Source: Agrobacterium vitis (lineage in GTDB: Bacteria > Pseudomonadota > Alphaproteobacteria > Rhizobiales > Rhizobiaceae). Taken from it: a DNA stretch of 64,000 nt. Position 1 is the first letter of the stretch, and every line of letters begins with the position of its first letter. Positions 44,521 through 53,574 of the stretch are shown piece after piece. The stretch lies in the NCBI RefSeq assembly GCF_037039395.1, contig NZ_CP146241.1:472171-536170 (forward strand), written 5' to 3'. The notes under the pieces were generated by a model. The model was not told the DNA's origin and ran no database searches. It worked only from the letters and a program-made list of their open reading frames with translations. Position numbers and translations under genes: made by a program.

Positions 44521-46039
44521 GGCGGACCTCCGCAGTCTTCCTCAGGGAATCGTAGCGTTCGACATTGGCCCTGGGCTCGTTGGCAAGTGTAAGAGCTTGC
44601 GGCGCGTCGATCGTCGGTGGCGTCGAGGATTTGCCATCGACCAGGCGATGCAGCAGGTTCAGCACATGGGTCTTGGTCGGAACTCCGGACGTCAAAGCCA
44701 TATCGACTGCCGATAGCACTGCCTGTTCGTCGTGCTGGAGAACAAGCGCCAGGATATCGACCATCTCACGATCACCGCCCGGCTTTTTGAGCAGGTGTTG
44801 CTGCAACGTTCTGAAGGCTTCGGGAAGCTCGACAAACGGCGCACCATTGCGAAGAGCGCCGGGTTTGCGCTGCACGACCGAAAGATAGTGCCGCCAATCG
44901 TAAACCGTCTGCCCAGGCCCGTCATACGAACGGCTGATGATGCGAGGGTGCTCGCATATGATCAGACCCTCCGCTGCAACAACGATACGGTCTGGATAAA
45001 CCCGAATGCTGACGGGTCGATTGGCGAAGGATGCCGGAACGCTGTAGCGATTGCGATCGAAGTGAACCAGGCAAGTCGGGGACACCCGTTTGGTATGCTC
45101 GACAAAACCATCGAAGACACGCGTCGTTGGCATCAGAGCTTGTGTTTCCTCGGCCAGGAGGTCAGCGATCGTGCCACGCATCTTTCCGTGCGGGGTCTGC
45201 TGCCAAACCTCCTTGCATCGAAGCTCCAGCCAGTCGTTCAGGGCTTCCAACGATGGAAAGCGTGGTGTCGGTTGAAAGAACCGATGGCGCGAATCCTGAA
45301 CGTTCTTCTCGACCTGGCCTTTCTCCCAACCAGACGCCGGATTGCAGAACTCCGGCTCATAGAGGTAGTGGCTGGCCATTGCCATGAAGCGGATGTTGAC
45401 GTCGCGCTCCTTGCCGCGTCCAATCTTGTCGATGGCCGTGCGCATGTTGTCGTAGATGCCGCGCCGTGGCACCCCGCCGAAGACACGGAACGCGTGGTTA
45501 TGGGCATCGAACAGCATCTCGTGCGTCTGCAAAAGATACGCTCGGACGATGAACGCCCTGGAATAGCTAAGCTTTGTATGGGCCACCTGCAGTTTGGTGC
45601 GCTCATTGCCGATGATTGCCCAGTCTTCCGACCAGTCAAACTGGAAGGCCTCACCCGGATCAAAGGCCAGCGGAACGAACGTCCCACGCCCCGTGGTCTG
45701 CAGCTCTCTTTGCAGATTAGCTTTCCATTCCCGAGCAAACGCAGCAACCCGACCATACGATCCCTCGTAGCCAAGGCTCATCAGATCGCCATGTAATTGC
45801 TTCAGGTTGCGCCGCTGCTTCCGGTTCTTTTTGGCTTCCGTCCGCAGCCACGCTGACAGCCCGTCGGCAAAAGGATCAAGCTTGCTCGGCCGCTCCGGCG
45901 CCTTGAACGATAGTTCCACGCCACCAAGACGGAGATACTTGCGGATGGTGTTCCGGGATAGGCCGGTTCTGCGACCAATCTCCCGGATCGATATGTGGTC
46001 TCGAAAATGCCAGCGTCGGATCACGCTCAGTAACGCCAT
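44510..46039 (-). CDS. istA: IS21-family transposase IstA
   Basis: 509 residues from ATG 46039 (MALLSVIRRWHFRDHISIRE); a TTG at 46087 would add 16 residues. N-terminal HTH IREIGRRTGLSRNTIRKYLR, DDE core with EAFQFDWSEDWAI (first Asp), GIYDNMRTAIDKI (second Asp) and GWEKGQVEKNVQDSRHRFF (Glu), and a C-terminal Mu-like beta-barrel. Complete, but without IstB it is presumably inactive. Confidence 0.94.
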   Translation of the reverse strand: MALLSVIRRWHFRDHISIREIGRRTGLSRNTIRKYLRLGGVELSFKAPERPSKLDPFADGLSAWLRTEAKKNRKQRRNLKQLHGDLMSLGYEGSYGRVAAFAREWKANLQRELQTTGRGTFVPLAFDPGEAFQFDWSEDWAIIGNERTKLQVAHTKLSYSRAFIVRAYLLQTHEMLFDAHNHAFRVFGGVPRRGIYDNMRTAIDKIGRGKERDVNIRFMAMASHYLYEPEFCNPASGWEKGQVEKNVQDSRHRFFQPTPRFPSLEALNDWLELRCKEVWQQTPHGKMRGTIADLLAEETQALMPTTRVFDGFVEHTKRVSPTCLVHFDRNRYSVPASFANRPVSIRVYPDRIVVAAEGLIICEHPRIISRSYDGPGQTVYDWRHYLSVVQRKPGALRNGAPFVELPEAFRTLQQHLLKKPGGDREMVDILALVLQHDEQAVLSAVDMALTSGVPTKTHVLNLLHRLVDGKSSTPPTIDAPQALTLANEPRANVERYDSLRKTAEVRHAS

Positions 46040-46151
46040 GTCGATCACTCCGTAGCCCCCGCTGAAAACACGCAGGGCAAGGTTCAAACATGGGTCAATT
46101 CTCGATGGAAATATCCTGAGCTACCGGGTCAGTTCTCAGTGGAAATCAACA

Positions 46152-46492
46152 AACACCCGGAATTCATTACCATCCTGAATTCCGAGAACCAGTTGAAAGC
46201 CATCCACTTCAAAAAATCCCGCACCATCTTGGAAGGCGCCGCCAGTTCTCGGCCACTCGTCGATGACATCCTGCGGCGTGGTGAGGCGGATGGCACCTTT
46301 CGTCGTGGAATTGATCCGATCCAACTGAGCCTGACGATCACCTCGATCTGTTACTACTATTTCACCAACCAAGCCACCAGTTCTATCGTCTACGGACAGC
46401 GAATGATGACGCGGGCGGCCTTGGAAAGAGGCCTCGCTTTCAACATCCAGACGGTCCTGGCCATTGTAAGCCCTGATCGGAGCGTGCTGTGA
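46152..46492 (+). pseudogene. C-terminal remnant of a TetR-family regulator
   Basis: About 112 codons from KHPEFITILNSENQLKAIHF through RPLVDDILRRGEADGTFRRG and SLTITSICYYYFTNQATSSI to TVLAIVSPDRSVL, stop at 46492. This is the ligand domain of TetR regulators (EF.....G.FR.GIDP). The HTH is missing; the IS21 end lies directly in front. It may once have controlled the hydrolase downstream or the YdeP operon. Confidence 0.82.
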
Positions 46493-46604
46493 CCAACGCG
46501 GTGCCGCAGTCGCGAACCGGCACCGCGTGCGCAGCCGGTAAACCGACGAGCTGCGAGGCAAAATCGAGCCCAGATCATTTCCGCGTGTCGTTGAATCGCG
46601 TTAA

Positions 46605-46680
46605 TGCTCCAGGTCTTTGTTTTACGCATTTGCGAACGTAAAACCGCTTCACACTTTTCCTGGAAATGCTCTTGAGATGG
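46605..46680. repeat. Palindromic intergenic repeat (rhizobial mosaic type), second copy
   Basis: Arms GCATTTGCG and near-complementary GGAAATGC enclose AAAACCGCTTCACACTTTTC, the same plan as the repeat at 44083-44132 (outer stem, AAAACC centre, CACTTTTCC, outer stem), followed on the other side by CTTTGTTTTACGC. Elements of this form are typical of Brucella, Ochrobactrum and Agrobacterium intergenic DNA; the assignment is from memory of the pattern. Confidence 0.6.
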
Positions 46681-46731
46681 AACAGGAACCTGCTCATGGC
46701 GTTTGCCTGCCATCATCAAAGGAGGTTCAGG

Positions 46732-47550
46732 ATGGCTTTTATCGAAGCGAAAGATGGTACAAAATTGCACGTAAAGGACATGGGGAAAGGCCGCCCGGTG
46801 GTGCTTATCCATGGATGGCCCTTGACCGGCGATATGTTCGAATATCAGACACTCGCTCTGCTGGAGGCGGGCTTTCGCGTCATCACTTACGACCGTCGGG
46901 GCTTTGGTCAGTCAGGGCATCCAGCCGATGGCTACAATTACGACACGTTTGCCGATGATCTCGCCAGCGTGATCGATAGCCTCGACCTTCAGGATGTATC
47001 GCTCGTCGGCTTTTCCATGGGTGGGGGCGAGATCGCCCGCTATCTGTCGCGACACGGGGCTTCAAAGGTCTCCAAGGCGGTGCTGGTTGCCTCTGTGGCG
47101 CCGTATCTTCTCAAGGATGCAAGCAATCCTGATGGTGTCGACGCCAGCGTATTTGAGGGTATGAAGAAGGACATCCGCAAAGACCGGTTTGCGTTTCTCC
47201 AGAGCTTTGCCAAGACCTTCTACGGCGTCGGTCTGGTCAGCAGTCCGGTGAGCCAGGGCGTACTGGATTGGTCATTCATTCTCGGTGTCATGGCCAGCCC
47301 CAAAGCGACAATTGATTGTGTCGATGCATTTGGTAAAACCGATTTCAGGCCGGATCTTGCCGCGTTCACCATCCCCACACTGGTCATCCATGGCACGGCA
47401 GATAAGACCGTACCGATTGACCCCGCAGGTCGAGCAGCCGCGAGTGGGATCGCAGGTGCCAAACTTATCGAATACGAAGGTGAGCCTCACGGCCTGTTTG
47501 CCACGGCTCCAGACCGGCTCAATCGAGATCTGATCGAGTTCCTTGGATAA
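46732..47550 (+). CDS. Alpha/beta hydrolase, non-heme haloperoxidase type
   Basis: 272 residues. ATG 46732 is preceded by AAAGGAGG, a very strong ribosome site, which decides against the longer frame. Oxyanion region LIHGWPLTGDMFEYQ, nucleophile elbow GFSMGGGEIARYL (Ser at about 97), acid HGTADKTVPI, and the final His in EYEGEPHGLF form a complete triad. The family includes cofactor-free chloroperoxidases and esterases; physiological substrate unknown. No signal peptide. Confidence 0.92.
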   Translation: MAFIEAKDGTKLHVKDMGKGRPVVLIHGWPLTGDMFEYQTLALLEAGFRVITYDRRGFGQSGHPADGYNYDTFADDLASVIDSLDLQDVSLVGFSMGGGEIARYLSRHGASKVSKAVLVASVAPYLLKDASNPDGVDASVFEGMKKDIRKDRFAFLQSFAKTFYGVGLVSSPVSQGVLDWSFILGVMASPKATIDCVDAFGKTDFRPDLAAFTIPTLVIHGTADKTVPIDPAGRAAASGIAGAKLIEYEGEPHGLFATAPDRLNRDLIEFLG

Positions 47551-47559
47551 TTCGTTTTC

Positions 47560-47589
47560 GGTGCGCCTTGTGAAACCATGAGGCGCACC
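47560..47589 (+). terminator. Hairpin after the hydrolase gene
   Basis: Perfect nine-pair stem GGTGCGCCT/AGGCGCACC with a 12-base loop, ten bases after the hydrolase stop. It is followed by AAATCG rather than T residues, so termination would need help. Confidence 0.45.
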
Positions 47590-47622
47590 AAATCGTCCTC
47601 CCCGCAGAGCCTTCTGTGCCGC

Positions 47623-47800
47623 CTATTCTGCTGTCAGCGAGTCGCCAATCTTCCGTCTCTCCCATTCCTGAGGCGTCAACGTCTTGATATCGACCTGGTC
47701 ACGGGTGCGGGCATAGGTGTGTCCTCCCATGCGGCCAACGGCATCCATAAGCTGCTGGTCGAGCGGCCGGGCCGACCTGAAGCCATTCCAGAGCCGCAGG
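47623..47800 (-). pseudogene. C-terminal gene remnant, family not recognised
   Basis: The minus strand encodes about 58 well-formed codons (WPLLRLWNGFRSARPLDQQL, MDAVGRMGGHTYARTRDQVD, TLTPQEWERRKIGDSLTAE) ending at a TAG at 47623-47625, but upstream (47800-47950) no frame continues it sensibly. The composition is protein-like, so this is probably the tail of a lost gene, perhaps of a mobile element. The remaining DNA to 47959 holds nothing I recognise. Confidence 0.4.
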
Positions 47801-47959
47801 AGCGGCCAGAATACGGGGGCACGTCAAGGTCATCCAAACCCTCCGTGATGAGATGGAGTGGTTCCGTGCGCAGGGCTTTTTGGGATTGCGGCAGGCGTTT
47901 GCCCCCCACCAGGCGCCGCGTCAAAAAGTGCAAATCGCAAGCTGGAGCAAGCCTTATTC

Positions 47960-49132
47960 TCAAGGAGAAAGGCTTATGCTATAGCCAGATTTGTATTCGA
48001 TAGGCAGAAAAAGACGGTGATATTCCCTGAATGTCTCGTCTGGTTCGAGATTGGCAAACAAATCGGGATGAAGCCATTTGGCGATTTGTTGTATGGCGAT
48101 GAATTCGTAAGGGCTGTTGTAGAATTGATGCCAAATGCCATGAAAACTGCGATTCTTGACCGCTTTCGTGCCAATATAGGCATTTCTGGTCGTGAACCAT
48201 TCCAGTTTTCGTTCGGCTTCCTGTCTGTTGGCACCCGGTCCCAAGGGTATCCAGTGTCCTCCCGGAACATAGGCTTCCCAATTGGCGCTGGTGACCACGA
48301 CCTGATCCGGGTCGGCGGCAATCACTTGCTCCGGGTTCAACTGTCCAAAGGTTCCAGGAAGAAAATCGCCGCCGATATTGTGTCCCCCGGCGATTTCGAC
48401 ATAGCGGCCAAAATTCTCATTGCCAAAGGTGAGGCAGCAATCATCCGCATAACCGCCAATCCGCTCGACAAAGACATTCGGTCGCGCGGGCTTTTTTTGC
48501 TCGATGACATCAGTCACTTGCGCCAACGCTTTCTTCCTGAAGGCAATGATCTCTTCGGCGCGTTTTTCACGGCCCATGATCTTGCTTAAAAGGCGGATCG
48601 TCGGCTCGGTATTTTGAAGGGGTTGATGACGGAAATCGATATAAAGAACCGGTATTCCCAGGGATTCCAGCTTTTCGATATAGTCGGTCTCCTTGCTGGC
48701 GCGTTGGGTTTCGAGATTCAAAAGCACCACATCAGGCTTTTGAACAATCGCTGACTCAAGATCGATCAGCCCTGCTTCCTTGCCGCCAAAGGTTGGCAGT
48801 TGGGCGAGTTTCGGAAACTTCGCGACATATTGGGCATAGGTCGCGGGGTCGGCTTCAATGAGGTCATTTTTCCACCCCGCCAAAAACGACAGGGGATCCC
48901 TGGAGTCCAGTGACGCGACAAGATAGAGCTGCCGCCCCTCGCCCAGCAACATGCGATGGACAGGCACAGTCAATGAGATCTGCCGGCCAGCAATATCCGT
49001 CACGCTGATGCGATGCGGTATTGTTGCTGCATCGGATGTCTGGGCCGCTGGTTCTTGCGCCGAAGCCGATGATATCTGAGCGACAAGACACGACAGCAGG
49101 ACTGCAAAGAGTGTAATGGCCAGTTTTATCAC
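47960..49132 (-). CDS. Fe-siderophore-type ABC binding protein
   Basis: 390 residues with a Sec signal peptide (MIKLAITLFAVLLSCLVAQI to ASA). Class III binding-protein architecture (FepB/FhuD type): VTDIAGRQISLTVPVHRMLL opening, PDVVLLNLETQR, a long backbone helix, GGHNIGGDFLPGTFGQLNPE, and DPDQVVVTSANW. No permease or ATPase gene is linked; instead it follows an MFS transporter by four bases, so it may deliver a siderophore or heme-like ligand to that carrier or to an ABC permease encoded elsewhere. Confidence 0.87.
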   Translation of the reverse strand: MIKLAITLFAVLLSCLVAQISSASAQEPAAQTSDAATIPHRISVTDIAGRQISLTVPVHRMLLGEGRQLYLVASLDSRDPLSFLAGWKNDLIEADPATYAQYVAKFPKLAQLPTFGGKEAGLIDLESAIVQKPDVVLLNLETQRASKETDYIEKLESLGIPVLYIDFRHQPLQNTEPTIRLLSKIMGREKRAEEIIAFRKKALAQVTDVIEQKKPARPNVFVERIGGYADDCCLTFGNENFGRYVEIAGGHNIGGDFLPGTFGQLNPEQVIAADPDQVVVTSANWEAYVPGGHWIPLGPGANRQEAERKLEWFTTRNAYIGTKAVKNRSFHGIWHQFYNSPYEFIAIQQIAKWLHPDLFANLEPDETFREYHRLFLPIEYKSGYSISLSP

Positions 49133-49136
49133 GATT

Positions 49137-50360
49137 CTATCCTATACGGTTGGGCAATGGGCCGCGTTTGAGCAAGAGTGACAGGCCGATAAAAAACGAC
49201 AGGACGTAACACGCCGATACCAGGGGAAATGCGGCGTCAGCACCCCAAAGCTGCATGGACCCAACACCGGCTGCGATTCCCAGAATGGACGCGATTTGCT
49301 GCCAGCTTTGCGCACGGCCTAAAATTTCGCCCTGCCGCGTGAAGGATGTGGCCTGGGAAAGACGGGAGGTCAGAACCGGTGTTGTGCCGCCAAGCAGAAT
49401 GCCCCAGAGAAAGTATAATCCTGCAAAAACTGGAACGACGGTTGTGTAGCCCGCTATCAGTGTGACGCAGGCGCAGGCAATAGCGATCGCAGTGTTTGCT
49501 GCCAACACAAACCCAAGACTGCGCGTTTTGAACAGACGCGCCCAGAGGGGAGCACCAATGACAAAACCACACGCCATGAGCCCGTAACTGAGGCCAATAA
49601 CCCAGTGGTCTGCGCCGAAAACCTGGGTCATGTAGAGCGCAAATGGCACTTGCAGCACCATCCGGCTGGCCAGCAATGTGCAAATCAACACCATCAACCC
49701 GACAACCGACGCAGAACTTTCCGAATGGTCCGGGGTGAGTGCGCCTGAAGCTGCGCGCGGTGCCTTCTGTTTGATGGGTGGGATTGGCAATGTCGCCCAG
49801 GCAATGACAGCACATAGACTACAGACGACCCCCGCCGCGATATTAACGGCTGCGAATGGCATTGCATCCAGAATGAGGCCGCCCGCAAATGCGCCGCCCA
49901 GCGAACCGACATTGGTCGCCACCTGCAACCAGGCGAACAGATTGGCGCGATCACGTCCGCTGTTGACCTGCACGGCATAGGCTTGCGCAGGAGCAATATA
50001 GCCCGCGAAAGCCCCTTGTAAAAACCGCAGAAACAGAATGATCCAGACATCCTGGGCTAAAGCAATCAGAAGCTGGGTGATCGCCAGCCCGGCCAAGGCC
50101 CGCACCATCATCAAGCGATTGCCATAGCGGTCTCCCATGCGTCCCCAGAATGCGCTGGTCAGGGAAATGCCAAGCATGGGCCCTATATAGACCCCAATGC
50201 TTGCCAGCCCAAACACCATGTCGGACGGGCTGAGCACTCTGATCTGCAGCGGCCAGAAGGGACCGCTCATTTCCATGGCTCCCATGGAAATGAACTGGAG
50301 CGCAAACAGCAGCAGAAACACAGGCGTACTTGCCTTGAGCATGGGGAAGTCTTTAAGCAT
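49137..50360 (-). CDS. MFS transporter in the iron locus
   Basis: 407 residues with twelve predicted membrane segments in two halves; the cytoplasmic loop motif [18 protein letters not shown] between helices 2 and 3 marks the family, and [12 protein letters not shown] is its second-half copy. Neighbours (binding protein, TonB receptor, iron operator) point to siderophore traffic, either export or, like RhtX/FptX, import across the inner membrane. Direction cannot be read from the sequence. Confidence 0.88.
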   Translation of the reverse strand: MLKDFPMLKASTPVFLLLFALQFISMGAMEMSGPFWPLQIRVLSPSDMVFGLASIGVYIGPMLGISLTSAFWGRMGDRYGNRLMMVRALAGLAITQLLIALAQDVWIILFLRFLQGAFAGYIAPAQAYAVQVNSGRDRANLFAWLQVATNVGSLGGAFAGGLILDAMPFAAVNIAAGVVCSLCAVIAWATLPIPPIKQKAPRAASGALTPDHSESSASVVGLMVLICTLLASRMVLQVPFALYMTQVFGADHWVIGLSYGLMACGFVIGAPLWARLFKTRSLGFVLAANTAIAIACACVTLIAGYTTVVPVFAGLYFLWGILLGGTTPVLTSRLSQATSFTRQGEILGRAQSWQQIASILGIAAGVGSMQLWGADAAFPLVSACYVLSFFIGLSLLLKRGPLPNRIG

Positions 50361-50471
50361 TATCGGCCAACCAGAGGATTGGGCAATTCATGCTCCACCC
50401 GATAGTCGCTATATCGCTGGAGATGCATGCTGAGAACGGACCGGGTCGGCCAATTCTTTTCAAGCAGGGCA

Positions 50472-50906
50472 TCATGACAGCGCGGCTCTGTTGCCCTGAC
50501 TTGCCAAATCCACGGTTGTCACCATCCCAGCCAACACTGAGAGCGGCACATCGCATTCCGGGTAATCCTCCGCGAAGATGTGACGTGTCGTTTTGATCGG
50601 AAATTTTCTGCCGGAACGCGCCATGGCAAAAATATCCTCTGGCATGATGCATTCTTCAGGCCGCCAACTCGTAACAGATACACGCTCGTAATCCAGCAGA
50701 ACAACAGGAACGATGGCGAGATCAAGCTGCTTTGCGACCTCAAGCCGGTGATGCCCGTCCAGCACGAGCAATCGACTGCGCTCGACCGCAATAGGGCATG
50801 TCCAGATCTTCTGCCGTAAAATGGTTTCGCGCAATTTATCAACGATGTTTTGGTCGACTTCTTCGGTGACGACAAGGCTTTCGGGCGAGGCAAAGTGATA
50901 GGGCAT
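50472..50906 (-). CDS. ParB/SbnI-like protein of the iron locus
   Basis: 144 residues, a single ParB-N/sulfiredoxin-like domain without a DNA-binding part: VDQNIVDKLRETILRQKIWT, then LLVLDGHHRLEVAKQL. The DGHHR motif is that of SerK/SbnI free-serine kinases, which make O-phosphoserine; SbnI supplies staphyloferrin B synthesis and senses heme in Staphylococcus. A gene like this at the head of a siderophore transport operon suggests a regulatory or precursor role, but no siderophore synthase genes are in the window. 111 bases separate it from the MFS gene. Confidence 0.75.
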   Translation of the reverse strand: MPYHFASPESLVVTEEVDQNIVDKLRETILRQKIWTCPIAVERSRLLVLDGHHRLEVAKQLDLAIVPVVLLDYERVSVTSWRPEECIMPEDIFAMARSGRKFPIKTTRHIFAEDYPECDVPLSVLAGMVTTVDLASQGNRAALS

Positions 50907-50943
50907 CGACTACAGTCTCCCAGGTGAAAATCGCCGCTTTCAA

Positions 50944-50968
50944 AAATATGACTATATTAATCATATTT
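50944..50968. promoter_or_regulatory. Iron-responsive operator (RirA-type TGA-N9-TCA)
   Basis: Perfect inverted repeat AAATATGA-CTATATTAA-TCATATTT. Its core TGA-N9-TCA (50949-50963) is the iron-responsive operator of RirA-controlled genes in rhizobia. It lies 38 bases before the ParB/SbnI-like start and 207 bases before the TonB-receptor start, between the divergent units, so one site could control both. Repression under iron sufficiency is expected. Confidence 0.75.
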
Positions 50969-51174
50969 AAGCATGCAGAGGTTTTCGGTTGATGTCAATT
51001 TTCAATCTGAAAAAACAATGCGTATAAACAATAGGATATGAGAAGCCTACTAATCCGGCTTGGATCAAGTTAAATCTTGACTCTTTAATTCATGTTCAAT
51101 AGCGACATCTCCCAGTGGGTATTTTCCGGGCTTGGTGCAAGGCCAACGAACCGGTTCTGGTGAGGGCTTCTGAC

Positions 51175-53328
51175 ATGATCGGTTTTAAAAGCGGCGTTGC
51201 CATGAGCGCAATTATTGCGTCCCTCGGCACGGTTGCTCAGGCAGAAGAAGACACCGTTCTCGAGCAAATTGTTGTTGAGGGGCAATCATCCTCGTCCAAC
51301 GCAACCATCGGAAAACAGAGTGAGCCCTATGCAGGCGGCATGGCCACCCGCAGCGCGCGACTGGGCAGTCTGGGCAATCGCAGTTTCATGGATACGCCCT
51401 TCAGCACCAGCGGATATACTGCGAAAGCCATAGAGGATAAGGGAGCGTCAACGGTTGGCGATGTGATGGAGAGTGACGCATCGGTGCGCAATACGCATCC
51501 GTCCGGTGGTATTGTCGACTCCTTCTATATCCGTGGATTTCCAATCGGTGATGGCAACTTTGGTGAAATTGCATTTGATGGCGTGTTCGGCGTCGCACCG
51601 AACTATCGCGTTTTTACCGACTATGCGGAATCCGTGGAGGTGCTGAAAGGACCAACCTCGTTTCTTTACGGCATTTCTCCCAATGGGGGCGTGGGCGGAA
51701 CCATCAATATTGTTCCAAAGCGCGCCCTGGATACGGACCTGACCCGTGTCACCACCAGCTATGAATCGGATCTCCAGGTTGGAACGCATGTGGATATCAG
51801 CCGCCGCTATGGCAGTGAACGGCAATTTGGCGTCCGGCTGAATGGTAGTGTTCAAGGTGGTGACGGCACTATCGATGATCTTTCTCGTTTTGCCTATGTC
51901 GGCGCGGTTGCGCTGGACTATGAAGGAGAAAATCTGCGCGCAACGCTCGATGTCATCAATCAATATGAACATTATGATGCGCCACAACGCCCATTCTATC
52001 CCACAGCCGGCATTAAACTGCCGAGTGCACCCGTCAATCGCCTGAATGTGCAGGAGTCCTGGGAATGGTCAGCAACCCGGGAGTTTTCCACGCTGGGGCG
52101 TGTTGAATATGACCTCAGCGAGGACGTGACCGTGTTTGGCGCCGTTGGTGGTGGGAAGTCAAACGTCGAGCGTCTGTTTGGCACGCCCACAATTACGAAC
52201 TCTGCCGGCAATGTCAGCATCGTACCGCAGCATTATATTTTTGATGTGCAGAGACGAACCGCAGAAATCGGCACTCGCGGACAGTTCGACACCGGCATCA
52301 TCGAGCATTCCGTGACATTGCAGGCCAATTATATGCTGCAATGGCTGTCGCGCGGCTCCAATTCCGGTACGGCCCAAACCACCAATCTGTATAATCCGGT
52401 TGATCGCGAGGAGCAATTTGTGGCCAAGCCGTCCAGCCTACCGAAAGTAACGGAAAGCGAATTCTACGGTGTGGCTTTATCCGATACAATGTCCATATGG
52501 GATGAGCGGGCGCAATTGATGGTTGGCGGGCGGTTTCAACACATCGATTCCGAAAACTACAGCTCGACAACTGGCGCTGTAACATCCTCTTCCGACGCGA
52601 GCGCAATAACACCCATGGTTGGTTTTGTGGTTAAGCCGTGGGACAATGTATCGCTATATGCAAACTATGCGGAAGGGTTGAGCATCGGGGAAACGGCTCC
52701 GACAACCGCCGTAAACGCAGGCGAAACCCTCAGCCCCTATAAATCCAAGCAATATGAAGTGGGAACCAAGATAGACACCGGTCCGGTGACGCTCACGGCC
52801 AGTCTTTTCCAGATCGAAAAGCCGTTTGGTGTTTTGGAGACGCGTGGCAGCGATCTGGTTTTCGAGCGCGGTGGAGAGCAGCGTAACCGGGGTCTTGAAC
52901 TGTCGGCGTTCGGCGAGTTGACCGACACCGTGAGACTGCTTGGCGGCGTTACGTTCATACGGGGCGAGTTGACGAAAACCAACAATGCCTCGACGCAAGG
53001 CAATGACCCCATCGGCGTGCCGAAAGTCCTCGCAAACCTCGGTGCAGAATGGGATACCCCATTCCTGAGCGGCTTCACCCTGACGGGCAACGTCATCCAC
53101 ACCGGCAAACAATATGCCGATACCGCCAATATCCAAAAACTACCGGCATGGACGCGCCTTGATCTCGGCGCGCGCTACAAGACAACAATCAAGGAGCGAC
53201 CCGTTACCTTCCGCGCCGAAGTCGAAAACGTCTTCAACAAGAACTACTGGTCAGGTGTGGCGAGCTTCGGCACCGTAACGCAAGGTGCCCCGTTGACCGT
53301 TAAAATATCGATGACAACGGATTTTTAA
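51175..53328 (+). CDS. TonB-dependent siderophore receptor
   Basis: 717 residues from ATG 51175, which gives a clean signal peptide (MIGFKSGVAMSAIIASLGTV, cleavage after AQA) with GAGGG nearby; a GTG at 51115 would mask it. TonB box-like DTVLEQIVVEG, plug domain with FMDTPFSTSGYTAKAIED, VDSFYIRGFPIGDGNFGEIA and VEVLKGPTSFLYGISPNGGV, then a 22-strand-type barrel ending FGTVTQGAPLTVKISMTTDF with terminal Phe. Closest in style to ferrichrome/hydroxamate receptors of the FhuA/FoxA class; ligand not certain. Confidence 0.93.
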   Translation: MIGFKSGVAMSAIIASLGTVAQAEEDTVLEQIVVEGQSSSSNATIGKQSEPYAGGMATRSARLGSLGNRSFMDTPFSTSGYTAKAIEDKGASTVGDVMESDASVRNTHPSGGIVDSFYIRGFPIGDGNFGEIAFDGVFGVAPNYRVFTDYAESVEVLKGPTSFLYGISPNGGVGGTINIVPKRALDTDLTRVTTSYESDLQVGTHVDISRRYGSERQFGVRLNGSVQGGDGTIDDLSRFAYVGAVALDYEGENLRATLDVINQYEHYDAPQRPFYPTAGIKLPSAPVNRLNVQESWEWSATREFSTLGRVEYDLSEDVTVFGAVGGGKSNVERLFGTPTITNSAGNVSIVPQHYIFDVQRRTAEIGTRGQFDTGIIEHSVTLQANYMLQWLSRGSNSGTAQTTNLYNPVDREEQFVAKPSSLPKVTESEFYGVALSDTMSIWDERAQLMVGGRFQHIDSENYSSTTGAVTSSSDASAITPMVGFVVKPWDNVSLYANYAEGLSIGETAPTTAVNAGETLSPYKSKQYEVGTKIDTGPVTLTASLFQIEKPFGVLETRGSDLVFERGGEQRNRGLELSAFGELTDTVRLLGGVTFIRGELTKTNNASTQGNDPIGVPKVLANLGAEWDTPFLSGFTLTGNVIHTGKQYADTANIQKLPAWTRLDLGARYKTTIKERPVTFRAEVENVFNKNYWSGVASFGTVTQGAPLTVKISMTTDF

Positions 53329-53397
53329 AAACCGGTATCGTGACGTTAACCTGTCGGCGATTAGCCTATGCAATTTTACCGCATACTCAAAGGCTTA

Positions 53398-53439
53398 CAG
53401 CGTCCTTTGTGCGTTTTATAAAACGTACAAAGGACGCTG
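53398..53439. repeat. 42-bp near-perfect palindrome
   Basis: Two 21-base arms (53398-53418 and 53419-53439) that are reverse complements except for one position, with no spacer; the centre is TTTTATAAAA and the ends are CAGCGTCC/GGACGCTG. It lies 70 bases after the TonB-receptor stop, between two convergent genes. It could be a bidirectional transcription end without T-tract, a cruciform, or a remnant of a mobile element end. Confidence 0.7.
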
Positions 53440-53524
53440 GAATTGCTAGGGGAAGTCTATACTGCGGCCTCCAAGAAACACGAGGCGGAAACCAGGCAGA
53501 TGGAAAACATCAAGCTCGGCAAGA

Positions 53525-53551
53525 ATGACCGAACCTGGGTGGATCGGTCAT
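53525..53551 (-). terminator. Weak terminator-like hairpin after the Gfo/Idh gene
   Basis: Stem ATGACCGA/TCGGTCAT with an 11-base loop, 24 bases past the oxidoreductase stop on the minus strand, followed by TTCTTG. Short U-run, so only a possible terminator. Confidence 0.35.
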
Positions 53552-53574
53552 CGCGATATCAGACGTTGCAATCA

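Larger units (their letters stand above)
44276..46151 (-). mobile_element. IS21-family element, truncated in istB
   Basis: Contains complete istA and the first 80 or so codons of istB. The intact end near 46151 has two related terminal repeats, at about 46092-46113 and 46126-46147 (GGGTCAATTCTCGATGGAAA and GGGTCAGTTCTCAGTGGAAA), ending in TGTTGATTT read inwards, as in IS21 relatives. The other end is missing: istB stops abruptly in a GNAT gene remnant. The element can no longer transpose by itself. Confidence 0.85.

Noticed and set aside
47551..47959. Several short open frames downstream of the hydrolase
   Set aside because: Apart from the tail-like segment at 47623-47800 none shows protein-like composition, a ribosome site or a family motif.
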